DNA from: Ignelater luminosus
Taxonomy: Eukaryota > Arthropoda > Insecta > Coleoptera > Elateridae
Assembly: GCA_011009095.1 (NCBI GenBank)
Contig: VTPC01001939.1
Span: forward strand, 32,489-96,488
Length of the DNA stretch: 64,000 nucleotides
Direction of reading: 5' to 3'
The position numbers and the translations under genes were made by a program. The number at the start of each line of letters is the position of its first letter. Position 1 is the stretch's first letter. The notes beneath the pieces were generated by a model. It had not been told where the DNA came from and ran no database searches. It was given only the letters and a program-made list of their open reading frames with translations. Positions 34,700 to 46,885 of this stretch are shown here, piece by piece.

Positions 34700-35230
34700 A
34701 TGTTGTGCATCTCTAGGCATATTATTATAACATTATTTACTGCAATGACTTGCTGCAGTGTCAATGTTTATTCCTGGTGCAATAAGAGAAAGAAGAAGAC
34801 AAACTTCAAATGGGATCTGTATAAAAATAGTTCAAGTATAGACTCATCAAGAACCAAAATTGTTGGAAGGACAGGACAAAAAACACCTACGATAGCAGGA
34901 ACAACAGGAATAAAAAATTATTTTGAAAGTCTCTTATTCTAACTTTCGGAAAAGACGATCCGTCTTGCTGTTATATGATAGTCATTCGACCAACACTTCT
35001 GCTGATCTCATCGAAGCAGCAATTGCAAATGACACAACTATACTAAGAATTCCAATACATATCAGTACAATCTCCTTCCCCCGGCCTTTACGTTTTTGAG
35101 CATTTATTCAAAACCAGGGCCAAAAAGTCACAACTTCTCAAAGACAGCAGCACGTTGGTCAGACGCTGTCCAAGTTGTTATCTTGAGAATCTTCAGGTAC
35201 AACTAGGACCAAAGTTGCAATACCGTGAAA
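34700..35230 (+). pseudogene. pogo/jerky-type DDE transposase fragment
   Basis: The segment LLLYDSHSTNTSADLIEAAI, followed by ANDTTILRIPIHIS (about 34965-35060), matches the LLLDGHSSH...A.NnI.ll.lPpH block of DDE_1 (pogo/Tigger/jerky) transposases, including the second catalytic Asp. Upstream TAMTCCSVN (about 34740-34765) and KRKKKTNFKWDL fit the preceding strand region. The HTH DNA-binding part and the third acidic residue were not identified. It directly follows the piggyBac C-terminus, so one element probably landed beside the other. Confidence 0.5.
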
Positions 35231-35944
35231 ATAGGATTAACCAGAAAGAATTTTTTTGCGCCACCTTGTTAAAAGGGCCTTTTTTACAAATTCTTCCTGA
35301 CATAGTTACAGTTTATTGGACAAACAGCTATCTAAAAAGGTTAGAATGTTTTGATGACATTCATAATTTGCCAAATAATAAGGTAAAGTTTTCCATAACT
35401 TCCATGGAATCGGCCACTTATCAAAAGCTTAACATCTTGACTGTACCAAAAAAGTTTTAATAAAATTAAGCAATTATTATTGTCATATGTGTAACCGCAA
35501 CTGTTACATTCAAATTGACGTAATAGAAAACAAAGAAAAGCAAAACCATTTAGCAATTTTCTAACAGATTCATGTCAAAGAAATTATTCGATAAATTCCA
35601 ACTTTGTCCATGCAATGCTATTCTGCAATCGCATAGTAAGAAAGCAATATCGGTGTTTGGATTTGCAAATATTGATGTCGTATGATTTCTTTAAATATCC
35701 TGACTTAAAATTCTACATGGTTGATGGGTCTGTCAAACTGAAAATTTTACATTTTCATTATTGATAAATTTTTTACTAATTATTTGCTAAATACAACCCC
35801 CGATAATTTCTTTTTGCTCAAGCGGTTACAGAAAAAATCAAAATTAATGAACGGCCGTGCTGGCTTTCGAATAGCTAGGACAGCCATCGCAAAAAATGAT
35901 TCACCTTTCCGCGACGATTAATTTGCAGGAAACCATAACTCTTT
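35155..35944. other. Unassigned stretch with a 101-residue open frame
   Basis: The plus frame 35155-35460 starts VRRCPSCYLENLQVQLGPKL and is not recognised; its first part overlaps the pogo-like fragment in another frame. The remainder to 35944 shows no clear feature apart from a short GTTACAGAAAAAATC motif at 35826 that resembles the dispersed repeat listed next. Confidence 0.3.
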
Positions 35945-36025
35945 ATCTATTTTGCTAGATACAGAGCTACGAACAAGATTCTTTCTTCACGTAGTTACAG
36001 AAAAAATAAAAATTAAAAAGCTAGA
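35945..36025 (+). repeat. Dispersed repeat copy 1, coding-like (peptide ELRTRFFLHVVTEKIKIKKL)
   Basis: About 75 bp containing GTTACAGAAAAAATAAAAAT is repeated in inverted orientation at 37567-37645. The translations are conserved: ELRTRFFLHVVTEKIKIKKL here and ELRTKLSLRVVTEKVKIKKL there. The conserved reading suggests a shared coding origin, though neither surrounding frame is recognised. Confidence 0.6.
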
Positions 36026-36029
36026 GTCA

Positions 36030-36330
36030 CAAAGCGGGAGAGAAAGGAGTAAAACAATCAAAGACCTCGCAGTCGCAAAACACAAATTCATAGAGCAGGT
36101 TAGAAGGAAGAAAATAAATGAAAACCTCGGAATCGCAGCGTAAGAACTCATAGAGCAGGGAGTAAAACAATCGAGGGCTTCGGAACCGCAAGATACAAGG
36201 TCAGAAAACAGGTTAGAAGGGAGTAGAAAAGTCGTAGAATAGGTTAGAAGAGAGGAAAAAATCGAGAACCTCGGAATCACAGGATGCCGAGTTATAGAGC
36301 AGGTTAGAAAAGACTAGAAAAATCGAAGAC
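36030..36330. repeat. Minisatellite of about 60-66-bp units (roughly five diverged copies)
   Basis: The units share GAGCAGGTTAGAAG, (G)GAGTA(A)AA, AATCGA(G)GACCTCGGAATC and GCA(A)GA. Copies are recognisable near 36040, 36100, 36150, 36200 and 36285, with indels between them. Open frames on both strands here are products of the repeat. Confidence 0.7.
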
Positions 36331-37119
36331 TTCTTACCAAAAAAAAAATAATAATAATAAGTAGGTATGGCAGACATGTCTTGAATGTACTGATAGATCT
36401 AATGAAATTAGTTGTTAATAACCTTTTTAAGTTTTGACATTTCTTATGGTCTGTTAGCACTGGAATAAAATTGATAAATCTTTAATTTCTTGAGATACTT
36501 GAAGTATTTTGTATTTCACTGTGTTTTTGACTAGTTTGTGAATTATCTCTGTCCATATTTTTATTGGGTTCGTTTTTTTTGATTTTGGTTCCTATATTCG
36601 AACAATTTTCGTTTCCTATTTCTGAGGGTTTAGTTTAAATCTCCCTTGGTTTGTATTAAGTTAATATTTTAATTTTGATTTCACAATGTTTAGTTTTCTC
36701 TTACAGAGTTATTGTCATGGAATATGCACTTAATGAATATGTTGAAATAATTTGGACCCTCGGTGAATGTAATGGTAATTACAATGAAGCAGTTGTAACG
36801 AGCAAGAAAATGTGAAGCTGAAGGCAGACAATTTAAACTTTTGGTTTAAATTGACATAACACAATTCAATATTGTTAATTTAATCCTACAATAAATAAAG
36901 TCAGTACGGTTTGTTAATTACCATAGAATAAAATATTTATGTTTACAATGTTTTGTAATATTAAATTACTATTGGATGCATGTAATGTAAACCGACACGT
37001 TTGTACAGTAATGGAATACCTTTTTAATTTCTGATTTACATCTGGGTTTTATTTCTGAACCTAATAATCACAAAATTTATAAACAATATACGAAATTAAA
37101 TAAAGTATTACTAAAAAAT
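36331..37119. other. AT-rich stretch, nothing recognised
   Basis: It contains an ATA/AATA simple run at about 36345-36360. No coding motif or element end was identified. Confidence 0.4.
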
Positions 37120-37461
37120 TTAATAACCTAATTTAACTCCAAGAATATCAATTATTTGTAACCATAAGTCAACTAAACCTAGTTTTTTTCTGATAACGTA
37201 TTTCTGACCCAACTCAGTGCATTGTAACAATTTATTTTGTAGATCACCTATTAGTCTACTTATTTCATGTAGTATTTCCAAATTTAAAGCCTCTTTGCAG
37301 GGATCTAGCAGGAATTTACATTTGTTGGCATGCATCAACGTAGCCGAGTTTAGATTTCTTTTTTTTTTGGTTCGTGTGATATAACTAAAGACTTTGGGAC
37401 AGCTACTTGAAGTTTTATTGGCAATTACGGGACACCCTGAATTATGTAATATAAAGTACAT
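37120..37461 (-). CDS. Hypothetical 113-residue open frame
   Basis: An intact minus-strand frame starts MYFILHNSGCPV, has a Lys/Arg-rich middle (SYITRTKKKRN) and an amphipathic Leu-rich C-terminal half (ALNLEILHEISRLIGDLQNK). I recognise no family. It lies 3' of the LINE ORF1 on the same strand and could be a decayed piece of that element or a chance frame. There is no promoter or splice evidence. Confidence 0.2.
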   Translation of the reverse strand: MYFILHNSGCPVIANKTSSSCPKVFSYITRTKKKRNLNSATLMHANKCKFLLDPCKEALNLEILHEISRLIGDLQNKLLQCTELGQKYVIRKKLGLVDLWLQIIDILGVKLGY

Positions 37462-37566
37462 GAAATGTAATCTTACAGTGTGTAAAAATCAAAAACTTAT
37501 CCTATAGCGCAATATTTAATTACATATGTTAGTATCGATTTAATGTTGTTTCGGTGATGGCGGTGC

Positions 37567-37645
37567 TAGCTTTTTAATTTTTACTTTTTCTGTAACCACG
37601 CGAAGAGACAATTTTGTTCGCAGCTCTTTATCTTGGTTCTTGGTT
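37567..37645 (-). repeat. Dispersed repeat copy 2, inverted relative to 35945-36025
   Basis: The minus strand reads ELRTKLSLRVVTEKVKIKKL followed by APPSPKQH and a stop. It matches copy 1 over about 75 bp. It lies downstream (on the minus strand) of the gag-like ORF1 and may be its 3' neighbour sequence. Confidence 0.6.
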
Positions 37646-37827
37646 TTTAATTTCGTTTAGAAGTACCTAGTAAATTTTATTTTAACCTTCTACGTCATGT
37701 GATGATTGGCGTTTTTGGTGGTTTGTGTAGGGTAAAAATGTAGGTCCTTTGTTAATTATTTGTGGGAACTGTTTAGTCGTTTGTGTCAATGCCTGATGTT
37801 TTGGTAATAGTCTTTGCTGTGTTGTCA

Positions 37828-39239
37828 TTATTGTTTAAGTAGGTCAAGGATTTCTGTTAGCAGCTGTAGGAAAGCTGCTGAGATGTCTTTGTTTGCTACG
37901 GCTTCTATCGCAAGGAACAGTATTCTTGTTAATAAAATGGGGTGGCTGGTATATGCTGTGTTACCCAGAAGCTGAAATAGGAGGGCAGGGTTGTCTGTTT
38001 GAATCTCTGGACAAGTGGATGTGGGAGTAATTGCTGCTGGGGTATTGAGTACAGCGGCGTAGCTTCTTTGATGGGCGGATTCAGCGATCTTGGAGTTCAT
38101 GGATTTGGGTGAGGAGGATGTAGGGAGGTTTTGGGCTGGCTAGGAGAATGTCAGCAGGTCGGTGAATCTTGCCGTACGTTGTAGGGTTGCAAGGGGTCTT
38201 TGTTGTTGAGCTTGATGCTTCTTAGGAAAGCTGGGGTAGCCACGATAACTGGCTGGGCGACTTCCTTTGCGGTTTGCACATGTTGCAGGTTGTTCTTTTG
38301 GCTTAGGTCATCTCGGCGAGAGATGGTTGGCGGCGCATTTAACGCAACGAGCTTCCGAATGGCAGCCTCGTTGGCTGTAGTTGAAGCCTTGACAACGGTG
38401 ACATTGGCTGATTGTATCTTTCTTTTTGCGAAGTGTTTTCTTGCGTATTGATAAGGATAAAACTGTATGAATGTTACAAATGTGTTTAACATTGTCGGTA
38501 CGGTCTAGGGTGACATGTACGAGTGGAATCGGACGGTCTAGGGTGACATGTACGAGTGGAATCGGACGGTGTTCTTTTTCTATGTGAATGCGTGTGATGT
38601 TGTTTACAGTAAAGCTTTGCTGTTTAAGATCAGCGGCAACATCTTCACTTGGTATGCCTCCGGAATACCACGGAAGACGACTCGCAATGGTTTCTCATCT
38701 TTCAACTGATACGTGTAAAAAGGCATTTTTTCATTGTCTATATAGTGGATAATGTTACGATTATCTTCTACGCTGGCAGGTTTGACACTGACTCCATCTG
38801 TTATGTTTTTTGCTTTCAAGAAGTGTAAATGTAGTCGTGTAAAGGGACTTGAGAGGAACGCCTGGCAGTCTTTGTTTTTTATGATTATCGGTAGGATTTG
38901 GCTTGCTTTTTCGATTTGGGAGGGGTTAAATTCAGTCATATCATTTTCCATTTTGTCGCCTGCTAAGGTTTCAAATCGGTTTTATAGTTCCATGTGGGTG
39001 TTTTAGGGAGAGACTCGTCTTGTTCGTTTGCTTGATTTTTTGGATGAGACGGGGATAAAGTCTTCGGTACCTTTTGACTGGGAATGTGACGGTTCTGATA
39101 TATTTAATTTAAGCTGGCGGTTTAGTTTTTTGGCGGCATATTGAACGACGCCGTATGCAAATTCCGTGAACTCGTCCAGAGCCATGTCTTCAATTTTCCG
39201 TGACATACTTATGAGGACTCGAATGTAGGGTGAATACAT
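37828..39239 (-). pseudogene. LINE ORF1 (gag-like) with zinc knuckles, broken
   Basis: From 39239 the minus strand encodes SRKIEDMALDEFTEFAYGVV and YAAKKLNRQL, then in a second frame (38604-38951) TEFNPSQIEKASQILPIIIK and YTYQLKDEKPLRVVFRGIPE. The latter is the PRE/C2HC-associated block of Jockey/I-type ORF1 proteins. The next part in other frames reads IPLVHVTLDRTDNVKHICN, a zinc-knuckle region CHRCQGFNYSQRGCH and ARCVKCAANHLS (about 38340-38410). A Pro/Ser/Thr-rich tail (38151-38492, 37828-38100) ends AFLQLLTEILDLLKQ. An ORF1 of this kind binds element RNA. The ORF2 expected downstream is absent, unusual because LINEs normally lose their 5' rather than 3' part. Confidence 0.65.
38501..38566. 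repeat. Exact 33-bp tandem duplication in the LINE ORF1
   Basis: Two identical 33-bp units starting CGGTCTAGGGTGACATGTAC lie at 38501-38533 and 38534-38566. Thirty-three bases is eleven codons, so the duplication keeps the local frame. Perfect identity beside heavily decayed sequence points to a recent replication-slippage event. Confidence 0.9.
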
Positions 39240-39639
39240 ATAATATGGGGTAATTTAAATTTTGTATTATTTGGAGATGTGGGCTGTGTGCACTGCTGAA
39301 ACCTTAGAAGGACTGTGGGGTATGGTTGTGAAGAAAGTTTTTACTTTTTGATTGACGTATGCCGTGCGTGCTGCACGCGATGCGCACTTTACACTTAAAC
39401 GCTTTTTGAGTTTCGAAGCGAACTCTTTATTGGGACCCTGACACTCACTCTTAACTAATGCAATAAAAGGATATAGTGAGTTGAAAGGTCATTGAGTCAT
39501 TCAGCAGAAGGGTTTTTCTTCGGATTATTTTTGGCACTGACTTTTTTGGTCACAGTCAACCTCTCAGCTCTTTGTCTAGTAAAAATGCAAAAATTATTTA
39601 TGGACTTGTTGACGTATTTGCCAATGCAATAGGTAGACT

Positions 39640-42300
39640 CAAAGACTTTAAGGTATCTCTGTAAAGCTAAGTCGATATTTTGCAAACTATGATCTGTTTC
39701 TTATATGTTACAAGACAGACTGGATAAAGAATTACATCATCTTGAAGGCCTAGAGATTATTTCTAGGGTTAGTTATGCTAAATGAGCTATTCCAATAGTA
39801 TCGATGATAAAGTCGGATAGGGTTAACCTGCTAACACTGATAACCTATTTACAATTTTTCAAGGTATAAATAGATTATCATATTTTCTGGAATGTAAGAA
39901 CTGCAGGCCTTTTTGATGACATAAAAATTACCTCACTTGATCTTCAAACGCATTTGTGTAAATTTCGAAACTCTTTACAGTTTTTCATGGAGAAGCCGTT
40001 CCGTTTGAAGAAAGAGAAATGTCAGCTGTCAGACAGTAAGATTACATATGTATCTAGAATACACTAACGACGCTGACGGACAATAAATGAAGATAAAGTC
40101 TGAATGCAAAACGAACAGAAAAAGTTACTCAGGTAAAACTTTCTATTGGTTTTGTTTATTATTAGGCTAGAATTTTTCCAAACTAAGCAAATATTGATAA
40201 AAAGACAGAAGTTCCATTTAAATCTTGAGAAAGATCATTCAATCTTGTTATGCAAGAAATTACTCCTAAAAGAGTTCTTGTCCATTTTGATACGAACAAG
40301 CTTACCTCCATTTAAATTGGAAGCTATCCCTTTTCACATTTTCTCAGATGAATCAGAACGGCCTGTTATATTTGTCTAGACTTTACTAGACCAGAAGAGT
40401 TTGTTTCTTAATAGGGAACAAGTCACAGTGATGTATTTTCAAGACAATCCTGAACAATAATGTTCAAGTTTTGATTTCGATGTTAATCTATTTTAGTTGC
40501 TTCTTGGCACAAGTGGGTTACTGCAATAATAAATACGTAATTATAAAAATCTTGGTGCTTTTATATAAATTTTATCAAAACTTAAAGAATGGATTGTTAT
40601 CTCACGAGAAGAACTGTAGACTTGTTTCAGTTTGAAAAGTTTCTCCATTAATTTCAAACTGATAAAGAGACTACATGAATTTATTTTGCATTAAAAAAAG
40701 TTGTTACTTGTATGGTAACCAGACAGTCTATCTTGAATGCACATGCCAGCACTCACTTTGTAAGTGCAATCAGATTACTACACTATTCTTCTTGCAAAGG
40801 TTTAACTAGTAATATGCACTTTAATGAAGACCAAAAGCTACATAGCTTGTCACCGCTCAGTTAAATAATCCAAAGAAAATTCTAGTGCATCCTTGGATAT
40901 ACCCAAAAGAATCATAGTAACGACTGCGTGTTGATTTTACTGGAACATTTCCTGGTAATTAAGGGTATGGGGACAAAAAATGGCAGAAACATTGTTGTTT
41001 TCAGCTAAGGTTAACTGCAATTCATTAGTAAGTTAATGGATGACAGAATCACGACCTTTATAAATAGCTGAATACATTCTTGTCTTTATAAGATGCATCA
41101 GTTTGACAAAAGTCGATTTTGGGCCTAGCCAGGATTTTTCATAACTTCTTGTTTTCTTCTTTCTAGTATCTGTTGCTTTTATCTTTTGCTGTACTTCTTT
41201 CTTACTGTTCTGCCTTTGAGTATATCTTGAAGCCAGTTTTCAGTAAAATAGCAAACCTGTCTATCTTTAAAATATGTTACATACTTTTTGTATTTGTACT
41301 CCAAAACTTTCGTTATAAAGTGCTTTTTTTGTATGATATCTTCTTGAATGGATTTTAAAATTATTTTATGAATTTATCTTTAGATTTCTTCCTGTACTTT
41401 CTCTGATGTCAGAAGTTACTTTTTTGAATCATCTAGTCTGAAAATCAGCCGAAGGCTGTTGTTTGCATTTAGATTTACCATTCCACTGATTGTAATGGTT
41501 TAAAAGCAACAAATACCGCAGTTAAGTGCATAACAAATGTAACAAACAACTAAAAAAGCAGGATGCATGTTCACGTCATGGTCTTCTTGTTGCTTTGATG
41601 ACTGACAATAAAATTCAATTTACATCTCAAGAATTCGAGAAATTTCTAAAATCGAATGGTAACTATCAAATACTTATGCTTAGCACTTTTTGCTCTCTTT
41701 TACATGGTCAGGCTAAAAGTTTTTCAACTATGATTAAGACACATTAAAAATATTAAGGCAGAAACTTTAAAAAAGCAAGCTAATAAATTTTCTTTTGCAT
41801 TATTGAAAGTCTATCAATGAAACGACAAGAGAAAAGCTTTGTATATTACTTATAAAAAGAAACCTGAAAACTGAAACCAGAAAAGTTTATGAGAATGTTA
41901 TCAAGAATGGTTTTATTATATAGGAACACAAAGAAGAAGAATCTTGCAACCAAAAGCATACAGAGAGAAATCTTCAGTCAAGTAGCTTTCGCAATCATTC
42001 CATCAAGAAACAAAAGATCAAATGAATTCAAGACCACAAGAACCAACACATGAAACAGGCACCTTGAGAACTAATTTAATTAAACAAATAATTCTATGAA
42101 AAATTCAATTCGCTAAAGCCATTACTTCTCCTGAAATCCTCCAAACATTACAGGATGCGGATAATGCAAGGAAAAGTCGAAATGCGAAAAGAAAGAAAAT
42201 TAAAAAAACGAAAGGGGAGAAGTTAGTAGACCCGGAAAATGGCAGCAATACAGATATGAAGCAGTGACACAGAAGAAGTAAAATCTTTTACGGAATCGAA
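39640..42300 (+). mobile_element. Ty3/gypsy-type polymerase fragment B (RT, RNase H, integrase)
   Basis: Plus-strand frames give, in order, the reverse-transcriptase start KELHHLEGLEIISRVSYAK (about 39728-39785), AIPIVSMIKSD, and the RT end DLQTHLCKFRNSLQFFM plus RLKKEKCQL (about 39940-40035). An RNase H-like block with LPPFKLEAIPFHIF and ESERPVIF follows (40290-40376). Integrase pieces include VHPWIYPKES and RVDFTGTFPG (first Asp, about 40888-40955). LMTDNKIQFTSQEFEKFLKS (second Asp, 41598-41660) precedes GQAKSFS, where the family Glu reads Lys. LTRs and gag were not found. There are many stops; the chain continues weakly to about 42300. The RNase H active site appears lost. Confidence 0.75.
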
Positions 42301-45300
42301 ATACGCTTATCTTGAAACTTTAAAGATAGAAATTGATCCGTTTTATTTGTATCTGTTACGATAGTTTAACATTTGGTTAATCGACAACAGCCAACTAGAA
42401 AACTGAAATATCAAATATTAGCAATGCGATTTGCATTTACTCCACTTCACTCTAATTAAGCTGTAGAATCCACTTTTGTAACTTAGCTTTAATGAGAATT
42501 GTCAGCATTTTCTGACGATGGGGAAAAATTGGTGTTTCTGATCTGAGAATCTCTCTATTCCCCTTGCGGACCTGTCTGCAAGGTTGCCTAACAAATGTAC
42601 ATAAAGAACAATCAGTTTTGCAGAGATAAATAATTTTTCAGTCGTTTGAATATTTGACAAACTTGAATTAATCTAATTTAGTCACTTTTATTTGGTTTAT
42701 TTCTGCTGTGAATCAGAGTCACCCATTTCAGGCTTTAAGTTAGCTAACAGGCATCCTATTAGTTAATTCTTTGGGTTAATTCTTGACTGAGTCCAAAAAT
42801 TGGTTTTTTAAATTAAATTAGAATTTATTTTGCTACTATAATAGAATCAAGTGCAAAGTAGGTTAATTGAGAATCAAAATTTCCGTTCTTAAAAAATTTA
42901 TGATTCAAAAAAAATTTTTATGATTAGTTTCATTGAAACTCTAATTTTTTATAATACAAATCCATCATAACAAAAAAATCTATTGAGTTACTAACAATAA
43001 TAAATTTTATGTCTAAATCAGTTAAGTAAGCAAAACCAACTAATATTCTACTAATAATCAATTTCTCAACAAAAAAATTTATAGGAACGTTAATTTGAAG
43101 CAAACAAAACTACTTAAGGAGTTATTGAGTTATTTTATTGTGCTTTAATTCCTTTTAGTAAAAGAATTCCTTCAATAAACTTCAATAGTTCTGCTTCAAA
43201 TGATTTTCAATTATAATTTTGGCAAAGCACCAAGATCATAATCTAGTAATAAATGTAAAACAACTAAAGCATAATAAAGTAGAGCTTAGTGCTTTATCAG
43301 AGATATTTATACCGAAAAAACTGAATTTTATTATTAAACGGAAAAGCAAATTGAATTAACCTGAATGCAAAGTGATTTTCTCAGGGAAAAAAACAACAAA
43401 CAAATTATGCATCTTTAATAAATGAGATTTTTTAAAAGCAATCAGTGAGCTGTAATAATAAGGAAGTTTTCGGATATTAAGTTGTTTAACATAACGATTT
43501 TTTTCTTTATGAATTCATGTTTTTACTAAAGTTTTATCAATGGATCTTTTTTGCAATATTGTGTTTTTGCAAACAAGAAAAATAACAAAAAAATTGTAAG
43601 TTTCATCACATGATTTTTTAAATAAATTAAAACAAATACAATAATAATATTTGGAAAATTTATAGTCTAGCAAAAATTACTTAAGAGTCTTAATTATAAA
43701 CACTCACAATTTCCTATTTATAATTTTTCCGAATTAGAGTCTTGTGGTAATCAAACAGAATCTTGTGGTTTAAGATTTGATATTAGTGGCAAGGCGTCGA
43801 GAATCTAAACTTTTGAAAATACTAAAATAATATTGTAAGTCGAGAAAGCAAGATTAAAATAAGAGATCTAAAAAAAACAATGCGAGTGACAATAAAATGT
43901 GTAAATGTAGAAAGTTAATACGAAATTTAGAGCATGAAAAAAAATAAAGAATGCGCAAAGAGAAAAACTTTCTGATACCTACTATACGAAAAAGAAAGAC
44001 ATGAATGTTTGAATACTGAAATAATCAAGCAAATTAGAAACATTTGTGGCCTAAAACTGTTCTGAAAAGAAACCAAATGTCTGATAATAAACATCTTGTT
44101 ATAAAACAAACAAATGTGTTGATTTAGATCCTGCAGAATTAAGAGTAATCAGTTGTTTAATATTTTACAAAAAAGAGATCCATTAATTGACATAATAACT
44201 AACAATAATTCTGAAAAACACAGAAGATTTATGGTATATGAAAATTTCAAAAGAAAAAGGCGTTTTCAGTCTTATTACCAGGAATGTGTAGGTACAATTT
44301 CTTAAAAGAATTTTTTTAAGAATAATAACTTTAAAAGGAAAGCGCCTTTTAAAAACTATTAACGTAAAAAGAAGTTGTAACCCCAGATGATGAAAAACAG
44401 TGAACTTCAAGCAAGGTAAACAAAGATGCTAGAATTTGCACAATACGTACACGCAAATCCAATTTAACCAATTAACTATTACCTAACATTTGACAAATAG
44501 AAAATCTACGTTACGTATAACAAAGTTAGAGAAAACTAGACAGTCTACTAAATTTGTATAAAAACATAACCCTTCGAACCCTATTGTCACCAATACACTT
44601 GAATATCTAACTAGTATTTTAACCTTGTAGAGAGAAGCACCGAGAAAGCAGAACGCCGAAATGTAATGATAACAATTATCCAGACTTTAAATATCATATT
44701 TGAAATCAAAATGGTAGTATCTATAACTTTTCGTGTAAATTATAATTTAAACTCTTAAAAACGAAATAAATCGTTTAATAATTGTAATGCAATGCAATGC
44801 AAAACAAGAAAAAGAAGAAAAAACGTAACCAATCTTAACTAAAATGTTTTGTATTTCGCTCGAAAGTTATCTCGACGTCAAATTTAATTTAAGAATATTG
44901 CACCAGGAAAAAAAGGAACAAAATTCATCTTAAGGTTTCATTTAGGCTAATGCTTTATTAAAGGCCGAAATTTTGAAACTGTAACATCATAATTTCGCTG
45001 CTGCTGCAATTTGTTACGTTACGCAATTAATGGTTTTTCATTAAACGAAATTTGAGACCCAAATTCACTCGCCTAACCCATGCGCGCAAGGAAACACTAA
45101 CTAAGAAGTTTTTGGAGTCGAATAAGTATTCGGTACGGTCGACTTAAGATCGCAGTATAGAATGGAGGAGAATGAATCTATGGGAGAGGTAAAATGAGTA
45201 AGGTAATTGTGGGCTACTTTAAAGGCTTCTAAAATGAATGATAGCCTTAATTATTAAGCATTGGCGCAATATATTTTGTTTTCTGTTCAATATTAAGTAA

Positions 45301-46740
45301 ACGACGCCTACATAGAGTCGGAGCACCACCGTAACCGAACAGCAATAATTCATATCCCCCCGCAATTTATTTTCCACCTTATACGTCCAAGCAGAGGCAA
45401 ACAATATCTTATCGTTTATCTTCGTGATCTGTTTTCTGGCCATTCGAGTTTTTTTCAACTTTTCCCATTTACACAATTTTTAGTTAACCGCCCGTTCAAA
45501 ATGGGGCAATAGAAAAGATGCGCCGGTCAGCTTTTCACCATTTAAGTTTTCCAACTCTCCGAAATTGCTCGCATTCATATGAAAATCGTCACACACTTTC
45601 ACGTTTATTATCTTCGGTTCGGAACTGGCATTTGTAAATAATAAATGTAAACATCTAATAGTAAATTCGTCGCGTGTCCTAATTTTCTCCTTCTTGTTTT
45701 TCCTTGTGTTCTGCTACATTCTTAGAATAAATACTAGAAATGTTTTCTAGTTTATGAGGAACATCGAATAACGAGCAAGCCCAGGGCTATTTAACCTTGG
45801 CGGAAACAGGAAACTCTTTCAAAAGGACCAAACACGAACCTCTTTGTGGACACACTGTTCAAAGTGAAAGGGTTTTCCACATTTTATGGACACATAATTT
45901 TTTTTAATAGTCCGTAGAAGAAAGGATTGTGTTCTAATTTAATCGCAAGCGGATATGAATGTTAATTAAATTCGAACCCTTTTATTACAAGATATGTTAA
46001 AAATCGAAGGCGAGCAAAACCTATTTATAGTTGGCGAGTTTTTGATGTTAACTACATTTGAAATTAAGTTTTGTTTAGTATATTTTCGTAAATCAACTTA
46101 TGAATAATTTATTAAAATGCTAAACTGGTTTATTATGACTAAATACAGGCATGGTTCAACTTCCCTTGATATAAGTAACCTAAAGTTCGATAACATTGTT
46201 TTGAGCGAAATCAAGTTTTAAACGGAAACTTTTACGTTATTAAAATTAAATCGAAAACGAAAACTCTTCTTTTTCCGTTACTCCTTAATTATCAAGAATA
46301 TTATTTTCTAGAAGCAAAGATTTAAAAAAAAGTGGACGAATAAAAAGGAAGAAATATGAAAATATTTTTTATTTTGCTTTTTTTAGAAGAAAATTTAAAA
46401 TTCGACGCAGGTCTGTTTATATTATCGATAAAGATCGCTTGCTTTGATAAACTGATGGCATTACCCAAAAGGCAAACGGAAAATTATTTTCTCGGATCTC
46501 AAGCGGTAAATTACCAAAATACGAAAACTCGACTTATTCCTGCGTAAACATTAAATAACAAATTACTAGTTAATCACCCTGAAAATCTGAAAGCCGGCAT
46601 CTAGAGTCTCATTTGTTAGAATCCACCAAATCTGAGTATGTCTTAAGAAGCAGAAGAGAAATTGGAGGAATAGTCAAAAGTAAATTTATAAAATTAAACG
46701 AGAAATAACACAACGCAAGAGAAAAAAAAATACAAAAACC
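42301..46740. other. Long AT-rich stretch, no gene or TE recognised
   Basis: No protein motif, inverted-repeat pair or RNA gene was identified. Open frames such as 44183-44410 and 45219-45476 (minus) lack recognisable domains. A small TGCAA repeat occurs at about 44787-44800. From about 44600 the base composition becomes slightly less AT-rich. This may be intron sequence of the gene whose first exon lies at 46744-46885. Confidence 0.4.
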
Positions 46741-46743
46741 GAC

Positions 46744-46885
46744 CTGATGGTTCTTCTTCATCTTGCGAAGTAGTTTGTGCGGAAACACAGATAAGTCCAG
46801 TTAAAATAAGTACGAAACCACGAGGCATTTCACTGCACATAAAACACAAGTCCACTACAACAGTCCTAATAGTTAATTTTTGAAT
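46744..46885 (-). CDS. First exon of a putative secreted or membrane host protein (signal peptide)
   Basis: On the minus strand an ATG at 46828 opens MPRGFVLILTGLICVSAQ followed by TTSQDEEEPS. This is a short basic start, a 12-residue hydrophobic core and a small-residue cleavage site (likely after VSA), then an acidic mature start. The exon would end at CAG (46744) with the following GTCGGT as donor; reading on, the frame stops after 44 codons, so splicing is needed for a longer protein. The proposed transcript starts at 46885 (initiator TCATTC), leaving a 57-nt leader. TATA box, initiator, leader, signal peptide and donor are all in order, which is why I favour a real host exon. Downstream exons were not found; the donor is non-optimal at its third base. 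Confidence 0.4.
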
